From Neurospora tetraspora (taxonomy: Eukaryota > Ascomycota > Sordariomycetes > Sordariales > Sordariaceae): a DNA stretch of 64,000 bases. Below the pieces are notes generated by a model. It had not been told where the DNA came from. It searched no databases and saw nothing but the letters and a program-made list of their open reading frames with translations. Shown piece after piece: positions 34,528 to 46,152 of this stretch (position 1 is its first letter; every line of letters starts with the position of its first letter). The stretch is taken from assembly GCF_033439725.1 (NCBI RefSeq), contig NW_026944387.1, forward strand, positions 2,294,001 to 2,358,000. The letters run 5' to 3'. Position numbers and translations under genes: made by a program.

Positions 34528-36349
34528 GTTGAAATTGAGGTCGGGCGGACTAGGCGAAGGTCGCGGGGTATCGAAATGGAGGGAGAATCTGATCGGAGAA
34601 CGAACGATGAATTTTTTTGTATGGCAAGCTCTTTTGGCAAATTCTCTGTGTTGTATGCGTTTGTATGCCTGATTTCGAAGTCCGGGGTGAAATGCGTGTT
34701 CGGAAGTGTCGTAGAGATGGTGGACGGAAAAGCCATATATCCATCAATCGCCTCACGTTTCGTCCATTAACCACCAAGTTGACGCCCATTCATGATCTTG
34801 GTTGGGACCCTCACCTTTCAAGGGAATAAGTTGGCAATTTGTCGCTTCGGTCTTTCCATTGTTCTGGCTTTGTGCTGGCGGGGCGGCATGTCAAAGGATG
34901 CCGCGGCGCTGCTTGTTGGGTCGCGCATGCCGCATTTGGTCCCAACACATACCTCGACCGGCAGGTTGGTGCTTTGGCGGCACTGCAACATCGATCGACG
35001 CCACTTGGAAAACTAAAACTGACACTGACGGCAGGAGCCATAGGGGATCCCATTCTTTGTCGAAAACTCCCAGGAAGCAGTTTCAATTCTCACGCGTGGC
35101 ATCTCTTGCGAAGCCCTCGCGCTGGGTGGTTCTCTCACCAAAGTGACATACTTCCCATGGTGCAAACACCTAGAAAGAAAAACCCTGTTGCACGTGAAGT
35201 GTCCCAGAAACTGATTACCAGGGCATTGTTTGGCGCCTTTCAAGTTCGCTTCCATTATGACAGAGCTGTCCACGCCTTTGTCGCTGATGGATTCGAGACC
35301 CCCTTTTCTTTATTCTACCCTGAACTTGTTGGCGCGGCCTGCCGCCTGTGAAGCGGCTACGACACTTCGCTCCGAGTCAAAGAACAAACGAGCCGCAGTT
35401 ATAGGAGTGACCTGTTGGGTCAGACAAGAAGTATGTCTTCCAAATGACGCAACTAGTTGGGGGATCAGGGACTCACGCTTCAGCCATGCTTCGATCAGCT
35501 CCCTGGGGCTTTTACTTGGCCCAGCATCACCAGCATGTTAAAACCAGACTAATGAGCAATCGTTCTCCAAAAGCAGTATCATTGTTGCTATTTACACCTC
35601 TGTACACCATATTTCTATTTTAGTCCTTGATAATCCGAAAACCACCGATGCCTCCTCCAAAGGAAACTCGTCCAGAAGTTAGACAAAAGCAACGACAACA
35701 CCTAGATCAGTCATGTCGCCAGACAACAACCAACCTCGTCCATCCAGATTCCATAAAGGCAGACGTGCGGTATCTAAGATCAAGGCAGTGATGGTGGTGT
35801 CAGCGGTAGTAACGGTAAAAGTGATAGCACCAAAATTGTTGGTGCCTTTGGCAAGTGTGGGCATAGTGAGGGTTCGGCCATCCGACAAGAAATGATGGAC
35901 GGGGTAGCCATCCCTGGAGGAATATATTTTGAAAGCATTGCCAGGCTGTGCTAGGTCATTTACTCGAAGACAAAACGCTGTTATTAGCCCCCATAAGCTC
36001 CTATCATTCCTTCCCACCCCGTTTCAGATCCATCACCCATCACAGATATACTTCTCTCGTAGACAATCCGTCATATCAGTCTATGCCTCAGGATTTCTGA
36101 CATTCTTGGACGCATTCTCCAAAGTACAGGATGCTGTAGGAGATGTAGATACACTTCCCTCGCTGCCTTGAGCAACATTCGCAGTTTCCGCTTTATTATC
36201 CCTCGGATCAGTGGTAGATAGCAGCCACTTGAGCTCCGATTCCATCTTCGCCTATAATTCTGGTGAGCATTTCGTACGTATGACAAATTTATAAACAGAG
36301 AAGAACGTAAAGGTAAATTGCGCACCTTGGTTTGTTCCAATAACCCTTC
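34528..36349. other. Gene-poor stretch, no gene supported
   Basis: The longest frames (34,839-35,351 plus, 170 codons; 35,679-36,017 minus, 112 codons; 36,071-36,340 minus, 89 codons) lack recognised domains and are not supported by clear leaders. The stretch near 36,180-36,340 on the minus strand could hold a further 3' exon of the gene starting at 37,057, because acceptor-like TTCTCGCAG and ATTATAG sites exist. I could not build a consistent model. Confidence 0.4.
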
Positions 36350-37057
36350 TTAATCTGCGAGAAAAACTGCTATCGGCTTGTAGAGTTTAAAGGCGTCGTC
36401 ATCATCATCGTCGTCGTCGTCGTTGCCGTAGCCCTTCCGTCGTTCTTCACGCCGTCTCTTCCTCAACTCTTCCAGAAGCTGCTTGATAAACCCCTTGGCC
36501 TCCTTGTGCCTCTTCCTACTTACAAAGGCAGCTAGCCAATGAACATCCAATTTCAGGTACAAGATTCTCAGAACAATTTTGCGAAAGTCACGGGTTTCTC
36601 GGCTCATAACCTCAGCATCGTGGCATTGGCTGACCAGCATTTCTAGAATTTCTGCTTGAGGATTGTTCTGGACCTCTCTTGCAACCCTTTTGTGAACATC
36701 AAAATCCATTAGAATATCGAAAAGCCAGCTGTGGAAGTTGCCAGTCTGTGGATCCAGGAGGAAGGACGATAGTTCTTTCTCGCTAATCCAAGCAAGGCGC
36801 CACTGCGAGAGACGGATCTTGCCAATCACCCGGGTTCTCCATGATTTGTAGCGAAAAATCGGTACTGCGTAAGCTGGCGTCTGACAGGATTGTTCTCGAC
36901 TATGCACTTCGAAGCGTGTATTGACCTGCTCGGCTATGGAGTCGAGGATTTCGGGACACTGCAGATATAAGACTTCGTGAGCCAGTGCCGACTACGTTTG
37001 CGCGTTCAACACACAATGAGCCATTCGAATGCTTGCCGCAATCTTGTCAAAGAGCAT
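36350..37057 (-). pseudogene. Hypothetical gene with a single in-frame TAG near its start
   Basis: A minus-strand frame begins MLFDKIAASIRMAHCVLNAQT at 37,057. It meets TAG at 36,992-36,994 and then stays open for over 210 codons (SALAHEVLYLQCPEILDSIAEQV onward) to TAA at 36,350. There is no good internal ATG early in the long part. It is helical, with charged KRRREERRKG and a poly-Asp run (about 9 Asp, 36,399-36,425) near the C-terminus. No family is recognised. Three explanations are possible: a nonsense change (CAG or TGG to TAG), an intron using the CGTAG as acceptor with a missing 5' exon, or A-to-I RNA editing of TAG to TGG. Editing is known for 'pseudogenes' in Neurospora and Fusarium sexual development. 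Confidence 0.45.
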
Positions 37058-37700
37058 TGTACGCCGGCGTTGGTCCGATCTCCGTGCCGCGAACAGGGCC
37101 CATCATCCCGCGCACGCGTAAAAGCTCTTTGTCGAACCATCAGCGGGTCGGTCGTTGTGCTTGGTGATTATCCTCGCCCGTTTGTCGACAATGGAACCGA
37201 GAAACCGGTGCGTGCTGCTGGATACCAAAGTTGCCGTTGACACACCACCAAACCGAATTGGCAGAAAACCAGTCCGAACGACACCTAAGCACCATCACCA
37301 ACACCGTTCAAACCGTTCACACCGTCAGCCATCCGGGAGTCCATCACCGCCTTCGACGTCTTCACCGCGAGAAACCCATCGTCAAAACCAAATGGCAGCA
37401 AAACGGGCGATCACCTTCACCATCTCTCGTTACACACCCCAACCACCACCACCCAGCCCTCATCACCCCCATCACCGTCTCCGGCCCATGGCCGTCTACC
37501 ATAGCTATAAGTCCAAGACCACTCTCCTCCCCTTTTCCCACTCTCTCGCAAACTCTAGGGACAGACACGAAATCGCACCTACCTTACCATCTACCTACCT
37601 ACCTGCCTCTACCAAGCTCACAGCACCAACCGACGTCACCCTCTGAGGCATTACACCAAACACCTACCTCCCCACAGAAAAAAACAAACCCGTCCAAAAA
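37058..37700. other. Promoter/leader region, C- and A-rich
   Basis: From about 37,240 the plus strand is strongly C/A-rich and G-poor (CCACCACC, CATCACC, ACCTACCTACCTGCC). This looks like a long Neurospora leader or CT/CA-rich promoter for the gene at 37,701. Open frames here (to 198 codons) reflect that low complexity. Confidence 0.5.
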
Positions 37701-38174
37701 ATGGAAGATAAACCCCCCAAAACCCCCGCCCAGCTCGACGACGCCCTCGCGTCCATGGTGGCAATCAAGGACTCGGTCTGGGAAAAGAAGCTCGAGGTCG
37801 CAATCAAGAACATGGACTCAGTCCTAAAAAAGAAGAAGAACCCTAAGGACGTCAACACCAAAGTCATCCCCACTAAAACCCCGTCGTTTATGAAGAACCA
37901 CCCCAAGCCCGACGAGGCCGTAATCAACGACGACAAGGTCGTAATCAAGGACTCGGTCAAGAACTACTCAGTCAAGAACAAACACAAGGACTCGACCCCA
38001 AAAGTCCCAAAGGTTCCGAAGAAGAAGAACCCCAAAGTCATAATCAAGGACTCAAAGGTTCCCAAGAACAGGCCCCCGAGGAGTCAAGGTAGCGGGTACT
38101 ACAGCAGTTACTACGTCGGTGACAGAAGATCCGGCGGCGGGCGGGTGAGGGTGTGGGTTTGGGTTTGGGCTTAG
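37701..38174 (+). CDS. Hypothetical lysine-rich repeat protein, 157 aa
   Basis: Starts MEDKPPKTPAQLDDALASM after a CA-rich leader. It contains repeated V(A/V)IKDS(V/K) units (four to five, about residues 20-120) separated by lysine/proline tracts such as KVPKVPKKKNPK. The result is a very basic, probably disordered protein, possibly DNA- or RNA-binding. The end (RVRVWVWVWA) is translated from a GGGTTTGGGTTT-like simple sequence and may be wrong: a GTGAGG...TTAG segment at about 38,144-38,174 could be intronic. No family is recognised. Confidence is moderate, from the repeats and leader. Confidence 0.45.
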   Translation: MEDKPPKTPAQLDDALASMVAIKDSVWEKKLEVAIKNMDSVLKKKKNPKDVNTKVIPTKTPSFMKNHPKPDEAVINDDKVVIKDSVKNYSVKNKHKDSTPKVPKVPKKKNPKVIIKDSKVPKNRPPRSQGSGYYSSYYVGDRRSGGGRVRVWVWVWA

Positions 38175-38775
38175 TCTTTGGTCTGGTTCTAGTTCTCGTG
38201 AGTACAGTTCTGGCGGTGGGGAGTGAGTGGGGTGGGAGTGATGGGGGCTCGCTCGTATGGGTGGTATGGGCACGCATGGGAAAGAAGGAAGAGGTGGTTT
38301 GATCATGGATGGTGGAAGGGTGAGGAGGATGACTGAGTCGTCATTAGCCGCATGGTTTGGGAAACTGAAGGTTGGAATAGGCCGGGGGAGGGCATGAAGA
38401 GGAGGGGAGTGAAGGAAGGAAGACATACCGTAGTTTAGTGAGAAATTGTGGTATGGACGGGGAAAAAGGGGAAAAGACAACCAGCAAGAGAAAGTACGCA
38501 AGTGAAAGGGGGCTAAAGTATAAGAAGGTTCCAAATTCCAAATTGAACAACGCTTTTACCTTCTCCCATTCCGCTACGTATATATACATGCTCCTTCCCA
38601 CCAACCTGGAACCAACCTTCAATTATCCCAGCAGCCGGTTAACCCGCTTGAACAGGTCAACAGGTTTACCTTCTCGCTACGCCTTATGTATCGCTGCTCC
38701 TTAACATTACGTATACCCCTCCATGCCCTATTCCACAACCACCACGAACAAAACAGAGAAAGAGATACAGACAGA
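38175..38775. other. Intergenic, 3' side of the HECT gene
   Basis: Purine-rich on the plus strand to about 38,540. Frames on the minus strand are its pyrimidine-rich complement and appear to be chance. A short TATATATA-like motif lies at 38,577-38,588. Confidence 0.45.
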
Positions 38776-41700
38776 TCAGGCAAACCCAAAACCCTGGGCA
38801 TTCTCCAACGCCATAGCCAGCCTCTCCCTCAACATCTCCTTATCCCTGTACTCCGGCAGAAGAAGAATGCCGTAGCAGGTGTAAGCGGTGGGCAACCTCG
38901 GAGCCTTCTTCTTCTTCTCCTTGGGTTGCTGATGCTCCTGCTCCTGTTCCCCGCTGCCGCTGCGGGTACTGGTGCGTCTTGACCGATGACTATGAGAACT
39001 TCTTTCGCTCCTGCGTCTTCTGTGTCCATTAGGCGGGGAAGTAGAGGCTCTTTGCGCTGGCGTCATCGGCTGCGGCAGCGGCGGTGTGTTTTCCTGTTGT
39101 TGCTGCCTTGCATCATCCTCCGCGACGTTGTTGTTGGCGGTGATGGAACTTTCAGGAGCCGGCTGGGCGTGAACCTGGCTCTCGTTCTCGCCGCGATCTT
39201 CAATGACGACCTCGCCACGACGAACTCCATCATCATCATCCTCCTCTTCCTCACGCTGCCCCCAGAAATCCTCCTCTTCGGAGGTATACTCATCGGTGCT
39301 GTATTCACCTTGCACCTCCCACCCCTCATCGGTAGTATATGGCTCTTCATCTTCTTCATCTTCTTCATCTTCTTCATCCACGTCAGTGTAATCCTCCTTA
39401 CCGTTTCTCTGAAGAGTGAAAACTAGGTTCTTAACGCCCCCAACAGGCAACCTGTCGCTGGCCGTGACGAACTCCAGCAGCCGCCTCTTCATCTTGTCGT
39501 CGTACTTCCTAACAATACTCCAGAAATCGCGGACGCTCCGGTGGGATGCGTCCCAGTCTACGTAGCGCGTGTACCGCTGGAGTTCGGCGATGTCGATCTC
39601 CTGTACGCCTTCGACTAGGGACTGGAGAAGCGAGGGGGTGAGCAGTGATAGCGATTTGGGGTGGAGACAGGTGCGGAAGCCGCGCGCAAAGGCCTCGAAT
39701 TGCGGGCGGACGGAGACATCGGTCAGGTAACGGATGTAATCAGACACGAACTGCTCGCGGTTGGCGGCCGTGACGAGGGGTGCTTCTTCTTCGAGAGCGG
39801 CGGTCGAGGCGGAAGACGAGGCGTCACTGAGTCTCCGAAAGGCGGGGGAGAATTGAGGCCAGGGTTCTTCCCGAGAGAAGGCGTCCGTTTCGGCGGCCGA
39901 CTTGCCGCTACGAGAGGAGATGGGTGGAGGCGGAGGCGTCATGAGCTTGGTCACCTGTTCGCCAAAGCTTTCGACAGAGAACTCGTACGTGCGAGCAAAC
40001 ACGTCTTCGACGGAACCGCCCATTTCCTTTTCGTCCCAGTCAAGGAGCATGGTAAGCCCGCTGACGAGATCGGGCCAGCCGTCTGCGATGTGATCGAGGT
40101 CGGTAACGGGCTCGCCAAGGAGTTTGGCGTAAAGCGCCTTGGGGAAGGTGACTGGAAGGGTAAGGCCATTGTAGACGGCCAGAGACATGAGCAGTCCGAT
40201 AAGCTCAAACTTCCATTCCTCCACCGCGGACCCAGGCTGGAACCATGTCATCTTGGTTCTCTCATCTACCGTGAACGCGCCATAGTCAGGGTTCAATGCC
40301 TCTGCCATCGCCAGGCGGAAGAACTCCTGCTGGACACCACCAGAGTCGAAACCTTCCTCGCCAGCACGCTCACCTAGATGGATCTTGAGCGGCCGCATGA
40401 TTTCCCGCTCCTCTCGCCGCCACAGCTGGTCGAAAGCATCCCTTATGACCCTATTGCGTCTGATTTCAAGGACAAGGTACTTGGAACTAGCAACCTTAAG
40501 CTTGTCCAAGATGACCCTTTTGTGGTGCTCATTCATCGGGCTGGATCTTCCCATGTAGACCTCGAACCTCTCCTGAATTGAGGCTGATTGCTCGTAATAG
40601 CGGTTCATGCGAGAAAGGTTGATGGCGCGGAAGAATCCCACGAGCGTATTGCTGTCGAACAGGTAAGGGAAATCTAGTAGGTGTAGTTTCTTCCGCGTGG
40701 AAGCGTGCGCAAGCCAGCCGACAGGCGCCTCCACTACGTCTAACCGATCGGCAAAGTACTTGGAGTGAAACTGGACGTCGCCAAGTAGGAGGTCCTCACG
40801 TTTCTTGTCTGTTGAAGAGGCACGTTAGCGTCACGAATGACATGTAAAGAACTGGTCAGGGATCAACATACGCATAGCATCAATGAGGGCCAGGGCACCA
40901 CCAAAGGGTCCATCTCCAGGCACCTCGGGATTACCATCCCACTCTTTGATCATCACAGCTCTTGCCCAGTCAAGCAAAAGGATAGGAACGCGCGTCTCAT
41001 GAACGGTGCGGTCCAAGAAGGGGAAGTTGAGGATGTACAAGGCATCCTCGTTCAAATAATCCAATTGCGAGAAGAGGGGTGTAAGCACGTCATGTTCTTT
41101 GGTATCATCGTCTGCAGAGTTGGACCTCTTCAGCTCATCAAAGTACCGGCGTGTAGGGATGGCTGCAAGAACCCGTTTGGCAAGACGAAGGGCCAGTTCG
41201 TCAGAGAAGGCATCCTCGTACTGAAGACACAGATCAGTGGGTTGAGCAGCTGGCGAGCCATTGCCAGCAAATATCAAGCCGTGAGCCCTAATTCTCGACA
41301 TGTCATACAGCTGTCTATCGTCATTGACCAACGGGGCTGCAGCGACCAAGGCGTGTAAGCAAATGGACAGAAGCCGACCAGCTTCCTCGTTTGACAGAGC
41401 CTTCTCGGACTTGGGGAAAAGCTTTGTGGTCCGCGACCGGAGAGACTGGAGCGTCTTTGGCGGAGCGAACAGACTGGCAGCAGCCATCCACAGACTATGG
41501 AAGACGAGGGTGGGGGCAATTCGTGTCATGCGTAGCATGCAGTACCATAACGTTTCCGAATCGTAGAGTTGTCCCTTTGTCGTGAAGGATCGGATAGCTT
41601 GATGTGGATCATTCAACACATGGAAGAGAGATTGTTCTACAAACAGCTTCCATTCCAGTTTCATGTTGGGTGAGCGAGCGCGTTTGGGTTCAAGCTTCCT

Positions 41701-43245
41701 CTCGAGCTCCTTGCTCTGGTCCGCGTAGCCCTTGTGAAATGTGGTTACCGCTCGTGGTTCCAGGACGTGGCTTTCGGCGGTGCCATCCTCCTGTATTACA
41801 TCGCACATAAAGTCAACGACACGGGGATCGAGCCTCGACAACGTCTGGGGCAGTATGTGATCATCTTCGGAATCGGATTCGATATCACCTGCTCGTCTTT
41901 CTCCCTGAACACCAGAAGCCCCAGAATCGGAGGCCACCTTCAACTGATGACTTGATTCGTTACTTTTGGAACCATCAAATTGCCCGCGAATGCCAGCCTT
42001 GGGTCTCAGATCGGCAGACTTGGGAGGCATCTTCTCCAAGCTGACATGGTCAAAATAGCCGGCCGACGAAAGCTGGGAGATGGGGCGTGTTAGTGTCGAG
42101 CCGGCTGCCTTGAGACCTCGCAATCCTTTGTCTGCGGTACCATTGGGGCGAGTATCAGTGGTGAAATGGTCAATCGATAGTTTGCGCTTAGGCTTCGGGC
42201 CGGATGGTGCCCTAACTCTTGCACTCGAATTCCGGCGGTGACCACTAGGGCGATGTGCTTGTTGACTTGACTGTTCGCTTGCTGGTTTGACCTCCTTCAC
42301 TGCCGTTTTCTCATTGTCCTCATTTTGCTTCCCATCGCCTTTCGTTTCCACATCCTTGGGCCTACCCTCCTTAACAGCAGCGGGCGGTACGGCTTGTCCA
42401 ACGCCGGATTGTTGGCTTGAAGACCCGCTCTTTGAGGCGTTTGGCGTTCCAGCCTGGCGATCTACTGGGACTGTCGGCTCGCTTGCTTCGTAAGCTTTTG
42501 CAAGTCGCGACATCTCTTCCATGGCAGCCGGGGTAAGCCACTCCATCATCTTGAAAGCAACGGTTCCGAACACATTTGCGGCAAAGGATCGATAATCTTT
42601 GCTTGTCGGCCTCTCTATCACCCTGAAACCTGGCCCTGCCTTCTCTGCATGTTGGGTGGGGCTTTTTGGTCGTTCCTTGTCCTTCCCATTGTCATTATTC
42701 AGTGTCCTATTTCCTTTCCCGCCTGCTGTATTCTTGGGTGAGCTTGTGTCGCCAGCAACACTGGGCCCCTTGGTGGGATATGGTTTCGGAGCTGGTGAGA
42801 AACGAAGCGAGTTGAGAGCGGCCGGTGGTGCCTTGGGTAAGCGCAAACCAGGACACAGTCCATTCTCAGGATTGTCCTGGCTCGCCAGGTAAATCGCCAA
42901 GGTCCTCGCGCTCGTGGTATTGTATCGTCGGATGGGTGCTCGGCCAGCAAGCCTCCTACGGCAGCTGAAGCATGTTGACGTGGTACAATTTTCGGTACCG
43001 CAGCCTTCGCGTAGTTGGAAGATGTACTTTTGGACTAGAAGCTGGAAGTTGTGTCTTCGACTAGCCTTGTGGACAGCGTAGACTTTCCTAGGATTGTCAA
43101 TCTCCTCCACCAACTCTCTCAACTCCTCCGGGGCATCCCATGGTAGCCTGGCAAAGCGCGCTTCCTCCCACAGGCCGGCCAGAACGTCTAACTCGGGGCT
43201 GTTGTTATGGCTGCCATCGGCTGGACGAAGAGTATCTCGAGTCAT
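38776..43245 (-). CDS. HECT-type E3 ubiquitin ligase with N-terminal AZUL zinc finger (Hul4/UBE3A type), 1,468 aa
   Basis: Two exons (43,245-40,872 and 40,808-38,776) joined by a 63-bp intron (GTATGT donor, GCTAAC branch, CAACAG acceptor) that restores ...IDAM-HKKREDLL. The N-terminus has a Cys82-Cys87-Cys92-Cys95 cluster of the AZUL type seen in UBE3A and fungal Hul4 proteins. A long disordered Ser/Lys/Pro-rich region (about 130-460) follows. The HECT N-lobe begins around residue 890 (LKIHLGERAGEEGFDSGGVQQEFF). The catalytic thioester cysteine lies in LPTAYTCYGILLLPEY, 33 residues from the end (Cys1436). It takes ubiquitin from an E2 and passes it to substrates. The C-lobe is split by a long acidic, low-complexity insertion between GGVKNLVFTLQRNG and LPTAYTC. 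The neighbour at 44,333 is divergent, with a shared promoter region. Confidence 0.93.
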
Positions 43246-44332
43246 GACATCAATGTTGCGGCGTTATTTAGGGAAAGCGAGTTGTCGTGGTAGCAATATA
43301 GAAAGTGTGATGCGATGCAATATGATGCGCCGGGTAGAGTGGTTACGTCGGCGCAAAGGGAGCTGAAGCTCAAGGGTCGGATGGAAGCATGGGGAGGTCG
43401 AGATGTCGGGATGATCGGCGTCGGTTTCGTCGCAAGTCGCCGCGCTTTTGATGAGTTCGTGTGGAGGAGCTAGTATAGCAATGTACTGGAGAAGTGGAAG
43501 TGGAAGGAATCCCAGACGGGAATGGATGGAGATTGGATCTGGCCAAGGCTGAAGATGGACAATGGATGCCCTGCTGAGTGGTGCTGGGGTGTTCTGGCCG
43601 CCAGTGCACAGGAACCTCACCGTCACGCCGTCAAGATCTCATGCGTAAAGGGAAGCGCACGGGCCTCCCCCAGAATGCCTGTTGAAGATGGCACCGTTTC
43701 CCGCCGTCTGACTCAGCAATTGAACTCCCACCGTGACGGGACTTTCGTCAGAATGGCTCAGAATGGGGTCCCTTGCGATCGCAGTTTCCAAGGGACTTTG
43801 TTTGCCCCACCAAAAGATTGCGATTTAGCGGACTTTTGGAGGGGCAGTGTTGGCGAGCCGCGGGCAGGCAAGGCAAAACCGCCACCAAAATTCGACATTT
43901 CCGTCGCTTTGTTTTTGCTCAGCAGATGCATGTTAGTCCTCCACCCACTGACGCACCTTACCCATTGCGCTGGGTTATCACTGCAGTAACAGAACCCAAA
44001 GTGTCCACCCGCCTTTGGAAAATTTAGATAAACGACAAAGTCACTTCGACCACCGACCTTGTCTCTTGTCAACATCATCACCAGACACCAGTCACCACTC
44101 GCCAGCAAACGAGTGACCCAGTGGCAAAAGAGAAGCAGCAGGAACCCTCCGGCTGTCTCATCCTTCAGGGCAATCCATCACGGCCCCGGCATTACGACCA
44201 CGCGCATATCGCCTGATTATTAATAAAGAGTAGCTGATACAAAAGCGACTCTCTTTCTCTCTTCCCATCAAGAGATCCTCACGAGATCTTCCTCTGTCGC
44301 AAACACCATCCCCAAACAGCAACACGACGAAA
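43246..44332. other. Shared divergent promoter of the HECT and Rei1-type genes
   Basis: About 1.1 kb between two divergent starts. The right end (about 44,240-44,332) is a CT/CA-rich leader. Overlapping frames (43,522-43,989 plus, 43,758-44,108 minus) have no domain support. Confidence 0.5.
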
Positions 44333-46152
44333 ATGGCTACTATTTCCGCCAGCAGGACGGCCCCCATGGCCGCCGATGTCTCGAGGATGGACCAGGGAAC
44401 CACTCATCCTTTCACGTGCAACACTTGTCAAGTCGCTTTCCGCAACATCGACTTGCAAAAGGGTCACATGCGCAGTGACTGGCAGTATGTTGTTTCTTAC
44501 CACCTTCATGATCTCGACTTCGCACATGACTGACCTTGCCCTTTAGTCGTTATAACCTCAAGCGCCGTGTCGCTTCCCTTCCTCCCATTTCCTCCGAGGT
44601 CTTCACCGAAAAGGTTCTCCAGTCCCGCGCCGAGGTTACCGCGCAAACAGACAAGGCCAGCTTTGAGATGACCTGCGAAGCTTGCTCAAAGACCTACTAC
44701 AGCGAGAACTCGTACAAGAACCACATCAGCAGTAAGAACCACAAGATGAGGGCCGCTGCTTTGGCCTCGAGGGCCCCTGCCGCCACTGGACGCACCAAGG
44801 CCGACGACGAGGTTAGCTCGGTTATGAGCTCGACTTTTTCCTTGGGCGAGCCCGCTTCGGAGGCCAAGTCCGAGGTCGATTCTGATGCCGAGGAGGAGTT
44901 CAACGAGGTTGTCGAGGGTATCAAGCAGGCCAACATCGAGGATGCTGCCTCGCCCGTCGACCGTCCCGCCAACCCTCATCTCTCTGCCGCCGACCAGCAC
45001 AAGGAGGACCACCCCGTGGAAGACGCTGCTGCTAGCGAACAACCCGAGACCTCCGGAACCGCTACCCCTACCCAGCCCGAAGCCGATACCGCCCTCCTCA
45101 AGCAGTGCTTGTTCTGCAACTACGAGTCCCCTACTCCCGCCCTTAACGCTACCCACATGGAGAGGATACACGGCATGTTCATTCCCGAGAAGCAGTACCT
45201 CGTCGATCTGGAGGGTCTTCTCGGTTCGCTCAGGAGACGTGTGTTCGAGCTCAACGAGTGCTTGATGTGCGGCAAGATGCGCTCCAACACCTTTGCCGTG
45301 CAAACTCACATGCGCGACAAGGGTCATTGCCAAATTCCCTACACCACCGAGGAGGAGCAGCTCGAGATTGGCGAATTCTACGACTTCCGCAGCACCTACT
45401 CCGACGGCGACGGGTGGGACACCGAGGACGAGGAGGAGGAAGAAGAGGAAGGAGCCGGCGGCGCCAAGCTAGGCGGCAAGCGCGAAGCCAAGGTCGAGGT
45501 TGAAGGAGGCGAAGGCGGCGACGAAGAAGGCTGGGAGACAGACAGCTCAGCCTCGTCTCTCGACTCCGACGACCTCCACGCCGTCCCCGGCGAGGGCCAC
45601 TACCACCAGTACGAGCGTCTGGCCAGCCACCGCCACCACTCGCGCGACGACCCGCGTCCCCACCGCCAGGCGGACGGCTTCCATGCCCACAGCAGGAAGG
45701 GCGTCAACGCCGTCTATTACGACGAGTACGAGCTCCACCTGCCATCCGGCCGCTCTGTCGGTCACCGTTCGCTCAACCGCTACTTCCGCCAGAACCTGCA
45801 CAACTACCCCACGCCCGAGGAGCGCCAGCAGCAGCTCCTTCTTGAGGCCGCCGGTGGTGAAGATGCCGAAGATGCGGAGATGCAGTATGACAGCGACGGC
45901 GAGCCGAGATTCAGGAGAAACACGGAGGTCCAGCTCAGAGACCGCAAGGCGCACGGAAGGCACGTCATCACCCGTGAGACGAGAGGTCTTGTCGGTGCCA
46001 ATGGTATCAGAGACGTGGAGAGCAAGGAGGTCAGGAAGGTGGTGGAGAAGGGTCGCCAGAGGGATAGGGACTCTTATAAGCGCGCTGAGGTGGTGGGCAT
46101 GAAGAAGCACTTCAAGGAGGTGCACAGGAATCCTGTTTCTTACCTCAGGTGA
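44333..46152 (+). CDS. Rei1/ZNF622-type C2H2 zinc-finger protein, late 60S ribosome biogenesis, 585 aa
   Basis: Two exons (44,333-44,484 and 44,547-46,152). The 62-bp intron has a GTATGT donor, a GACTGAC branch region and a CTTTAG acceptor, and splits the family hallmark ...RSDWH|RYNLKRRVASLPP. Zinc fingers: CNTCQVAF...H...H (about 29-51), CEACSKTYY...H...H (about 97-120), CLFCNYESP...H....H (about 190-215) and CLMCGKMRSNTFAVQTHM (about 243-265). Acidic runs follow, around EDEEEEEEEEG and near DAEDAEMQYDSD. Family knowledge: Rei1 acts in the cytoplasm with Jjj1 to release and recycle Arx1/Alb1 from pre-60S particles. The C-terminus ends HFKEVHRNPVSYLR. The stop TGA overlaps an AG|GTGAGT motif, but no good branch site follows, so the unspliced end is preferred. 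Confidence 0.9.

Noticed and set aside
34839-35351. 170-codon plus-strand frame
   Set aside because: Cysteine/tryptophan-rich, irregular composition, several overlapping frames in both strands, no domain.
35679-36017. 112-codon minus-strand frame with some beta-strand-like text
   Set aside because: The only start is GTG, with no recognisable relative. It could be a fragment but is not supported well enough.
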